Positions 27,326-33,030 of a stretch of 33,030 nt of DNA are shown piece after piece. Under the pieces are notes generated by a model that was not told the DNA's origin, ran no database searches, and was given only the letters and a program-made list of their open reading frames with translations. The DNA is taken from the NCBI GenBank assembly GCA_022564995.1, contig JADFKK010000054.1:1-33030 (forward strand), read 5' to 3'. The position numbers and the translations under genes are program-made. How positions within the stretch are numbered: position 1 is the first letter of the stretch; every line of letters starts with the position of its first letter. This DNA is from Planctomycetota bacterium (lineage in GTDB: Bacteria > Planctomycetota > Planctomycetia > Pirellulales > JADFKK01).

Positions 27326-28245
27326 CGACAGCAATTGCAGAATCGACCAACGAGCGAGAGAACCGACTCGCCGTGGAAAAGATGCAGCGGCGTGCCGATC
27401 GAAGACAGAAGGTCGCGCCGCTCGCCGTGGAAATCGAGGAGTCCCTCGTCGAGCGCTTCAACGGCACGAAGGATGCCGGCGGAAACATCGACTGCAACTG
27501 CCCTTATTGCGGCATGGTCGGACGAGCGTTTTGGAGCACGATCTCTATGAATCTCAAGTGCCCCGCGTGCTCTCGGCGACTCAGCGACGCGAAGTGTGCC
27601 GAGCATATCAAGTCGATGGGCAAAAAGATGCCAGCGACGAAAAGCTTCTACGGCTACCGCGAACTGGCCAACCGCCTCAAAGTCGGCGACGTAAAGCTGT
27701 CGCCGCTTGATCGGCACGCCGAGGCCATCCGCTCGATCCAACGGCGCATGGCCATCGACCTGATCGAGATCGGCAAGCACCTCGTGGCGGCGAAGAAACG
27801 ACTCGACCACGGCGCCTTTACTCCCTGGCTCGATCGTGAATTCAACTGGTCGGATCGAACGGCCCGGCTCTTCATGCAGGTCTTCGAGACGTTCGGCAAA
27901 ACGGACAATTTTTCCGATTTGGAGATCGGGCAATCGGCCCTCTATCTGCTGTCGGCCGAGAGCACGCCGGAGGATGCGAAAGCAGATGCCATCGACCGGG
28001 CGAAGGCTGGTGAGAAGATCACGCACAAGCTGGCCAAAGAGATCGTGGCGATGCACACCGATGAGAAGCCGGACCCGGAACCGCGGACGCTTATTGATGC
28101 AAGTCGCCGCCTCCTCAGGTCGCTCAAAGACATACTAGAAGATTGGCCCAAGGGTGAGCTTGAGGCACACACCCTTGGGAACCTCTTAAAGACGTGGGGG
28201 GATGAAATCAAAAAATATGGGACTCTACCAAATGTCTTGCGATGA
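27322..28245 (+). CDS. DUF3102-type phage/plasmid protein with zinc ribbon
   Basis: The protein has 307 residues. The start at 27322 overlaps the preceding stop. Residues about 57-85 hold two Cys pairs (C-P-Y-C-G and C-P-A-C), a zinc-ribbon candidate. Residues about 140-200 match DUF3102: I-E-I-G-K-H-L-V-A-A-K, then G-A-F-T-P-W-L, and the aromatic W-S-D-R-T-A-R-L-F-M-Q segment. DUF3102 proteins are found in phages and mobile elements and resemble the KilA/ParB-like helical proteins that act with replication genes; the precise role is unknown. The C-terminal third is helical and charged. It stands 48 bp upstream of the truncated dnaB-like frame, which fits a replication module. Confidence 0.78.
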   Translation: MTTAIAESTNERENRLAVEKMQRRADRRQKVAPLAVEIEESLVERFNGTKDAGGNIDCNCPYCGMVGRAFWSTISMNLKCPACSRRLSDAKCAEHIKSMGKKMPATKSFYGYRELANRLKVGDVKLSPLDRHAEAIRSIQRRMAIDLIEIGKHLVAAKKRLDHGAFTPWLDREFNWSDRTARLFMQVFETFGKTDNFSDLEIGQSALYLLSAESTPEDAKADAIDRAKAGEKITHKLAKEIVAMHTDEKPDPEPRTLIDASRRLLRSLKDILEDWPKGELEAHTLGNLLKTWGDEIKKYGTLPNVLR

Positions 28246-28293
28246 CTTCAGAATCGAGCAGCCGGCCGAATTGGCCACAGCGTAGGAATCACC

Positions 28294-28569
28294 ATGGCAA
28301 CCACCACGACAAATCGAATCGCCGGCAGCAACGGCAGCGGGATACCGTTCTGCGATAACGCTGAGCGCGACTTGCTGGCGTGTCTGTTGATCGACGATTC
28401 GCAGGTGCCGGTGGCCGAGAAGATCGTGGCGGTCGATGACTTCGTGGCTGAAGACAATCGGATCATCTATGGTCACATAATCGCAGCGGACGCTCTTGGC
28501 CACTTGGTAGACGTTCGGCTGCTGCTGCGACAGCTTGACGAATCGGGTGACCTCGAGCGCGTCGGCGGC
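28294..28569 (+). pseudogene. Truncated DnaB-type replicative helicase, N-terminal domain
   Basis: The frame starts at the ATG at 28294 with AGGA six bases upstream. Its first 92 residues match the N-terminal domain of DnaB helicases: A-E-R-D-L-L-A-C-L-L (family pattern A-E-x-x-V-L-x-x-L-L), V-D-D-F near 45-50, then V-D-V-R-L-L-L-R-Q-L and D-L-E-R-V-G-G, which corresponds to the family's L-E-x-V-G-G before A-Y-L. Immediately after V-G-G (28561-28569) the similarity stops: there is no A-Y-L, no linker and no ATPase domain, and the strand of coding potential flips. The open frame continues to 28848, but that part is a shadow of minus-strand genes. Truncation could be a chimeric join or a real recombination. 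Confidence 0.8.
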
Positions 28570-28728
28570 CAGTTCCATGAACACCTCACCGGGAAAGGTG
28601 TCGTTCTTCGGGTGCAGGTCCGTCACCGATGCGGCAAGATCTATCGCATCGTCACCGGCCGCCATACCCGTCAGCAATCGTCGCATCGCCTCCCGGCGAT
28701 CCTCTTCGGTCGGCGGCTTCCGTGCCAT
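28562..28728 (-). pseudogene. Truncated minus-strand gene, 5' part
   Basis: This reading frame starts at an ATG at 28728 (a second candidate is at 28746) and reads as a natural charged, helical protein of about 56 residues (A-R-K-P-P-T-E-E-D-R-R, then a segment with H-P-K-N-D-T-F-P-G). It stops making sense where the dnaB-like frame begins on the other strand. It starts 56 bp after the stop of the DUF6933-like gene on the same strand, consistent with a short operon. The frame stays open across the junction down to 28225, but only by chance. I do not recognise the family. Confidence 0.55.
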
Positions 28729-28784
28729 AGCGATGAACCTACGCATGTGGCCGGGCGATGGCCCAGCAAGCGCCCAGTGCCTGA

Positions 28785-29291
28785 TCACTCGGACTGGCCC
28801 AACCACCTCGAGACGAGGGCGTCGAGTTCCCGATCCGGGCTGACGTGACGCTCATACAGCGGGCCGCACGGAGTCTCGGACAGGATGAGCGAAAGCACAA
28901 TGAGGTCGCTGACGCCCCGGTGTTCCCGGTAGCTCTTGGCGAGGTAAACGAAATCATTCATGCTCCCGAGAACGCTGCGGCTTGCGGTCCGCGCGTAGCG
29001 ACCGTCAGCCATTGCGGCGATCTCGGACTCGGTGAAGTCGGAAGCAACCTTGCGCGCTTCGAGCGTCTGTTGCAATGAGACAGGAAACCTCTCCATGAGG
29101 GTGGCCGCCGGCGCTAGCGGCATGAGCACAGGAAACAACGTGCGTTCATTGACGAACAGCGCTACCTGCGGCCGCCAGAACACGGCGGTCGCGTACCAGT
29201 TGCCCAGTGCAGTTGTCGGCTCGGACACCGGAGGCATCACTGGTTGCTTCACTCGGTCGACGAGTTTCTTGGTTGCGAGGATGCTGAACAT
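28785..29291 (-). CDS. DUF6933-like protein
   Basis: The protein has 168 residues from the ATG at 29291 (a GTG two codons earlier is also possible). It looks like the DUF6933 family: T-K-K-L then T-T-A-L-G-N-W-Y-A-T, then V-A-L-F-V-N-E-R-T-L-F-P-V near residues 48-60, and S-R-S-V-L-G-S-M-N-D-F near 110. The function of this family is unknown to me; members are usually found next to short regulatory genes in actinobacteria and others. The frame is intact. Together with the MazF-like frame upstream it gives this part an actinobacterial look. Confidence 0.6.
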   Translation of the reverse strand: MFSILATKKLVDRVKQPVMPPVSEPTTALGNWYATAVFWRPQVALFVNERTLFPVLMPLAPAATLMERFPVSLQQTLEARKVASDFTESEIAAMADGRYARTASRSVLGSMNDFVYLAKSYREHRGVSDLIVLSLILSETPCGPLYERHVSPDRELDALVSRWLGQSE

Positions 29292-29457
29292 CGCCACCAG
29301 TCTCGCGTCATTTGTCAGTACCAGTCGGATGCGCGTCGACCTCAGCAGTCTCGCCAGACGTGCAAGGTGGAAGCATCAGCGACCCGCACATCTAAATGCC
29401 GTTCCAGAGCACCCGCGGATTCGGGCGATATCGTCCAGACTGGCTGATCGGCGTCCG

Positions 29458-29820
29458 TCAATTCAGCCCGAGAACAGTGAGCAGGGCAGCGTCGACGCCC
29501 CACTGCTCTTCGGGTGTGAGGTGTCCAGCGAGGTCTCCGAGTCGGTCGAGGTCGACAGCGCCTACCTGTTCGACGAGCACCCGGGTCGAGGTGCTATCGA
29601 CCTCAATGTCGGGTCGGAACGACGCCGGCTTGGCCCTCGTCGACGTGGGAGCTACCAGCACGACCGAACGCGCAAGAAACGCGTCCGACTGTACGACGAC
29701 ACCGAACCGTCTTCCGTATTGTTCGTGGCCAGCTCCTTCGGGGAGTGGAGAAGGAGGGCCGTTTTCGACATGCGGAACCCTCGATGGGGAATACTGAGCT
29801 AGACGCCCGCTGTGTCGGGT
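29458..29820 (-). pseudogene. MazF/PemK-like toxin frame without a usable start
   Basis: The frame from 29820 down to 29458 encodes a type II toxin of the MazF/PemK family: G-H-E-Q-Y-G-R-R-F-G-V-V-V-Q, then A-P-T-S-T-R-A-K-P-A-S-F-R-P, then V-L-V-E-Q-V-G-A-V-D and L-T-P-E-E-Q-W-G-V-D. These are the R-R and T-S-T elements of the RNase fold. MazF cleaves RNA; its usual partner is a MazE-type antitoxin directly upstream. Here the only upstream ATG in frame is followed by ACG and then a TAA stop (29821-29823), and no in-frame GTG or TTG precedes the conserved core. No antitoxin frame is visible: the next gene is divergent. It may be a nonsense-mutated relic or start at a non-standard codon. Confidence 0.65.
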
Positions 29821-29869
29821 TTACGTCATTTCGTGGCAGGGTCGCCGGGTCGACGCCGTTGCTGGTTGC

Positions 29870-30580
29870 ATGTTGAAGCTGGTCACCAGAGGGCTCATCA
29901 GGTTCAGCGCGAGCCAGGGACGCTTCAAGTGGGGCGTCCTGCGCACTGCTCATGCGATCTACATGGCGGTCCCGCCTCCGCTCCGGAGACATGTGGCCTC
30001 AGGCTACATCGGGTTTACCCTTGCCCTGAAGCGGGTGTTCCGGGTGGAGGAGCAGACCAAGCTCACGCCCCTAGAGGACGTGGGCACCTTGTCCTTCTGG
30101 GGTGTTCCGGAGGTCGACATCGCAACGTTCAGCCTGTCGGTTGAAGGGGCAGTCGAACATCCGCGTATCTTCGAGCATGACGAGCTCATTGCGCTGCCAT
30201 CGGTCGACGAGCTTGTCCGCATGGACTGCGTCGGTGGGTTCCGAAACAACACGCGCATGAGCGGTGTCCGCCTCGACACGCTGCTCGACATGGTCGTCCC
30301 CGCACCCGAGGCGCAGCGGGTGGTGTTCCACTGTGCGGACGACTATTTCGAGTCGATCACGCTCGCCGACCTTCGCGACCACGACGCCTTTCTGGCGTAC
30401 TCGGTGAACGGCGGGGCGGTGCCCCACCTCGGCTATCCCCTACGGCTGGCGATTCCGGGCAAGTACGGGTACAAGTGGCCGAAGTGGGTGACCCGGATCG
30501 AGATTGTCGCCGACGACCGAAAGGGGTACTGGCCGGAGCGTGGCCTTCCCGACAGGGGCAACGTCGGCGATCGTCGTTAG
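29870..30580 (+). CDS. Sulfite-oxidase-type molybdopterin-binding protein
   Basis: The 236-residue protein matches the molybdopterin-binding domain of the sulfite oxidase/YedY superfamily. The key Cys that ligates molybdenum is Cys120 in the stretch M-D-C-V-G-G-F, followed about ten residues on by S-G-V and L-D-T-L-L-D, as in the family pattern. H-L-G-Y-P-L-R-L and G-K-Y-G-Y-K-W-P-K-W near 190-205 are also typical. No twin-arginine signal and no heme domain are visible, so it is a cytoplasmic-looking or incomplete relative of the Tat-exported enzymes. The ATG at 29870 lies 49 bp from the divergent MazF-like frame. The substrate is not predictable. Confidence 0.85.
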   Translation: MLKLVTRGLIRFSASQGRFKWGVLRTAHAIYMAVPPPLRRHVASGYIGFTLALKRVFRVEEQTKLTPLEDVGTLSFWGVPEVDIATFSLSVEGAVEHPRIFEHDELIALPSVDELVRMDCVGGFRNNTRMSGVRLDTLLDMVVPAPEAQRVVFHCADDYFESITLADLRDHDAFLAYSVNGGAVPHLGYPLRLAIPGKYGYKWPKWVTRIEIVADDRKGYWPERGLPDRGNVGDRR

Positions 30581-31093
30581 GACACCCGCGACATAGTGGC
30601 GCTCACTTCGTGACGTCGAACCCCGATCTGAGCAACCGCGGCAAGAACGCAGGCGCACCTTCCTTGAGACGCCGGACGTCAGACAGATCGTCGAATGGTG
30701 GCCGGAAGGAGGACCTCCGCTCGGCTGACCTCGTCAAAGCCGGTGAGTATTCCGGCCAACGGGAGGCGGTCGGCGATGACTCTGGGATGTTCTTTCGGGG
30801 AGCCCCCGGCGCCCGTGGCGGTCCACGAGTAGGTGCATAGGGTCGGCGGCGAGAACCCCTGTTGATGCGGTCAAGCCGGTGCCGACATTGCCGATCCATT
30901 GAGCGGGGCGATCCTCTCTCCAGGCGATCAAGGACGTCCTGGCCCGATGCCCGCACGCCCGGGCTTCTCCTCTGAAGCCGGCAGGCCAACGAAGATAACC
31001 CGCAGGGTCGCAGTCGACACGCTACCGCCGCCCACGATCGAGTGATTCCGCAACAGGATTGGTATCGTCCAAGTTCCCTACGAAAGAGACTCG
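30581..31093. other. Intergenic region between molybdopterin and oleA genes
   Basis: No intact gene is supported in these 513 bases. They hold a possible decayed minus-strand frame (30603-30931, listed separately) and, at the right end, AAAGAG about seven bases upstream of the oleA ATG. Confidence 0.5.
30603..30931 (-). pseudogene. Possible decayed minus-strand gene
   Basis: Three minus-strand segments in different frames read like pieces of one protein: about 30895-30812 (I-G-N-V-G-T-G-L-T-A-S-T-G-V-L-A-A-D-P), about 30787-30705 (D-R-L-P-L-A-G-I-L-T-G-F-D-E-V-S) and about 30719-30603 (P-F-D-D-L-S-D-V-R-R-L-K-E-G-A, ending F-D-V-T-K). This suggests two frameshifts in a former gene or sequencing errors. 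I do not recognise the family, and the segments may be coincidental. Confidence 0.3.
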
Positions 31094-32116
31094 ATGTCCG
31101 GCAACGCCACATTCAGCCTGACCGACACCGCCGTCGTCTCCGTTGCTCATGTGGACGCACCGGAGGTCGTCACTTCCGCACAATTCGACGAGATGCTGGC
31201 CGAAACCTACGGGCGCGTTCGTGCGCAACCGGGAATGCTGGAAAGCCTTGCCGGTATCCGGGAGCGCCGGTGGTGGCCGGAGGGGCATCTCTACACCGAT
31301 GCGGCCGCAGCGGCGGGGGCGAAGGCGATCCAAGCCAGCGGGGTGCGCGCCGACGAGATCGGCTTGCTGATCGACACGTCGGTCTGCCGCGACCGGCTGG
31401 AACCGTCCTCCGCGGTCACGGTCCACAACGCTCTCGATCTTCCCAGTTGGTGTCTCAACTTCGACCTCTCCAATGCCTGCCTTGGGTTTGTCAACGCTCT
31501 CCAAGTAGCGGGAAACATGGTCGACACCGGTCAGATCGACTACGCGTTGATCGTCGACGGCGAGGGGAGCCGCCTCATCCAAGAGAAAACTCTGGCTCGG
31601 CTCTCCGGCCCCGATGCGACGATGGCCGACATCTTCGCCGAGTTCGCAACCCTGACACTGGGGTCGGGAGGTGCGGCCGCGGTCGTCGGGCGCCACTCAG
31701 AGAACCCCGGCAGCCACAGGGTGGTCGCTGGGGTCGCCAGGGCCGATACCAGCCACCACGACCTGTGCGTCGGCAGCCTCGACCAGATGCGCACCGACTC
31801 CAAGGCCTTGTTGGATGCCGGTCTCCTCGTCACCAAGATGGCCTGGGGTGATGCGGCGGAGGAGATGGGCTGGACCGACATGGATCGCTATATCGTTCAC
31901 CAAGTCTCCCAGGTGCACACGCAAATGATGTGTGAGATGCTTGGGATCGACATCGCCAAGGTGCCCCTCACCTTTCCCTTCCTCGGCAACGTCGGCCCTG
32001 CCTCGATTCCGATCACGCTGTCCCGCGAAGTCGATTCTCTCGAGGCCGGGGACAGGGTGTTGCTGATGGGAATCGGATCGGGCATCAACGCATCGGGGAT
32101 CGAACTGATCTGGTGA
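31094..32116 (+). CDS. oleA: OleA-like beta-ketoacyl condensing enzyme
   Basis: The 340-residue thiolase-fold protein resembles OleA and FabH. OleA condenses two fatty acyl-CoA molecules head to head to make the beta-keto acid that starts long-chain olefin synthesis. The catalytic triad is visible: Cys129 in S-N-A-C-L-G-F, His269 in Y-I-V-H-Q-V-S-Q, and Asn299 in L-G-N-V-G-P-A-S. Glu103 (R-L-E-P-S-S) corresponds to the second-subunit Glu characteristic of OleA and absent from FabH. AAAGAG lies seven bases before the ATG. The stop overlaps the GTG of an OleB-type hydrolase gene, the known neighbour in ole clusters, which raises confidence over FabH or a polyketide synthase. Confidence 0.86.
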   Translation: MSGNATFSLTDTAVVSVAHVDAPEVVTSAQFDEMLAETYGRVRAQPGMLESLAGIRERRWWPEGHLYTDAAAAAGAKAIQASGVRADEIGLLIDTSVCRDRLEPSSAVTVHNALDLPSWCLNFDLSNACLGFVNALQVAGNMVDTGQIDYALIVDGEGSRLIQEKTLARLSGPDATMADIFAEFATLTLGSGGAAAVVGRHSENPGSHRVVAGVARADTSHHDLCVGSLDQMRTDSKALLDAGLLVTKMAWGDAAEEMGWTDMDRYIVHQVSQVHTQMMCEMLGIDIAKVPLTFPFLGNVGPASIPITLSREVDSLEAGDRVLLMGIGSGINASGIELIW

Positions 32117-33030
32117 CCGCCGGTCCGACTTCGCCCGCCACACTGCCCCCTCCCGGTCTCGTCGGTCTCCAACCGCAATGGTCGCGACTGGTCAAGACCC
32201 CAGGACTCGACGAGGTCGGCCGAACCTGGCACGTGCTCGACAACCAGGTTGTGGACGCAACGCTCACTCTGCTGTGCGTCCATGGCAACCCGACCTGGTC
32301 GTATCTATGGCGTGACCTGATCGCCGATGCCCCGCCCAAAGTGAGGGTGATTGCGATCGACCAGCTCGACATGGGTTATTCGGAGCGCACCGCGACTACC
32401 CGCCGCTTCGAGCAACGCATCGAGGATCTGGGTGCCCTCACCGACGAGCTGGGTCTGACAGGACCGGTAGTGACCGTTGCCCATGACTGGGGTGGTCCGA
32501 TCTCTCTCGGCTGGGCCGAACGGCACAGCGACCAGATGGCAGGGATCGTGCTGATGAACACGGGCGTCTCCATACCTGCAGGCTCGCCGGCTCCCGGGTT
32601 GATACGGATCGTCCGAACCCGCGGAATTCTGCAGACGGCATGTGTCGCCACCACCGCTTTCATCCGCGGGACGATGGCGCTGGCCAGGCCGCGGCTCCCC
32701 AGGGCGATCCGTGACGCCTACGAAGCTCCCTATCGCAGTGCCGATCGGAGAGCAGCAATAGCCGCCTTCGTCGAAGATATCCCGCTGGCTGAGGATCACC
32801 CGAGTTTCTCCACAATGGAGCAGGTTGCTGCCGACCTTGACCAACTCGCCAAGGTGCCTTCGCTTCTTCTGTGGGGACCGTCGGACCCGATCTTCTCCGA
32901 TCGCTACCTGGGTGATCTGGCGGCGCGGCTGCCTCAATCTGAGATCCACCGATACACCGGAGCCGGCCACCTCGTACCCGAAGATGCCGACGTCGCCTCC
33001 GCGGTGCACGCCTGGATAGCTCAGCTCGAA
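32113..33030 (+). CDS. oleB: OleB-like alpha/beta hydrolase (5' part, runs off the window)
   Basis: The frame starts at a GTG at 32113, overlapping the oleA stop (GTGA), and stays open for 306 codons to the window end. It is an alpha/beta hydrolase of the haloalkane-dehalogenase-like type: oxyanion region V-H-G-N-P-T-W near 56-62, nucleophile Asp125 in A-H-D-W-G-G, acid Asp258 in W-G-P-S-D-P, and His286 in G-A-G-H-L-V-P-E-D. OleB decarboxylates the beta-lactone made by OleC to give the cis-olefin, and its nucleophile is Asp, as here, rather than Ser. In many actinobacteria OleB is fused to OleC; since no stop is reached where an OleB alone should end, a fusion is possible. A haloalkane dehalogenase is the alternative. 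Confidence 0.82.
   Translation, partial: MTAGPTSPATLPPPGLVGLQPQWSRLVKTPGLDEVGRTWHVLDNQVVDATLTLLCVHGNPTWSYLWRDLIADAPPKVRVIAIDQLDMGYSERTATTRRFEQRIEDLGALTDELGLTGPVVTVAHDWGGPISLGWAERHSDQMAGIVLMNTGVSIPAGSPAPGLIRIVRTRGILQTACVATTAFIRGTMALARPRLPRAIRDAYEAPYRSADRRAAIAAFVEDIPLAEDHPSFSTMEQVAADLDQLAKVPSLLLWGPSDPIFSDRYLGDLAARLPQSEIHRYTGAGHLVPEDADVASAVHAWIAQLE

Noticed and set aside
28225..28560. Continuation of the minus-strand frame across the junction
   Set aside because: The plus strand here is clearly DnaB-like; the minus frame is open only by chance.
28570..28848. Continuation of the dnaB-like frame on the plus strand
   Set aside because: No DnaB similarity after the V-G-G motif; the minus strand carries the plausible coding sequence.
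29032..29802. Plus-strand open frame of 256 codons
   Set aside because: It covers the DUF6933-like and MazF-like frames, which have recognisable motifs on the minus strand.
1..33030. CRISPR arrays, tRNA or rRNA genes, complete insertion sequences
   Set aside because: I looked for regularly spaced direct repeats, tRNA-like cloverleaf sequences, rRNA blocks and transposase motifs and found none.

Overview
The first 28.5 kb reads as the chromosome of a planctomycete, most likely of the Pirellulales type. The evidence is a DUF1501 protein next to a DUF1549/DUF1553 protein and a cytochrome-c/WD40 fusion, LEPR-type N-terminal motifs on very large exported proteins, dockerin-like and PEP-CTERM endings, and many non-coding inverted repeats between genes. 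The last ~4.4 kb (from about 28,565) looks like a different bacterium, probably an actinobacterium. The change happens inside a truncated dnaB-like reading frame, so the window is either an assembly chimera or the edge of a foreign insertion.

Layout. 428-7226: three co-directional genes for a planctomycete exported system (DUF1501; Big2-DUF1549-DUF1553 with heme-type motifs; cytochrome c/WD40/PPC), ending at a strong 67-bp hairpin. About 7500-12431: a giant LEPR-type protein with lamin-tail, CotH and three fibronectin-III-like domains. 12663-16259: a beta-helix-type autotransporter-like protein with dockerin-like and PEP-CTERM ends. A hairpin lies between it and the convergent gene 16324-19866, an LEPR-type purple-acid-phosphatase-like protein. 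19867-20488 is non-coding and carries a MITE-like inverted-repeat element.

20489-21555: two overlapping genes for the alpha and beta subunits of a ThDP-dependent sulfopyruvate/phosphonopyruvate-type decarboxylase. 21727-22323: a nucleotidyltransferase-fold protein. 22334-24129 (minus): glutamate dehydrogenase translationally coupled by ATGA to a cyclic-nucleotide-binding-domain protein. 24600-25598: a secreted endonuclease/exonuclease/phosphatase-family protein.

25.9-28.57 kb is a small phage- or plasmid-like module: two leader hairpins, a zinc-ribbon protein, a cluster of GTACACGA repeats with a perfect 19-bp palindrome, a small DNA-binding-like protein, a short acidic protein, a DUF3102 protein with an N-terminal zinc ribbon, and the N-terminal domain of a DnaB-type helicase cut at the junction. 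These genes are linked by ATGA overlaps.

Right of the junction: a minus-strand fragment, a DUF6933-like protein, a MazF/PemK-like toxin frame without a usable start, a sulfite-oxidase-type molybdopterin protein, a decayed frame, and an oleA-oleB pair of the olefin (long-chain hydrocarbon) pathway. The oleB frame runs off the window end and may be an oleBC fusion.
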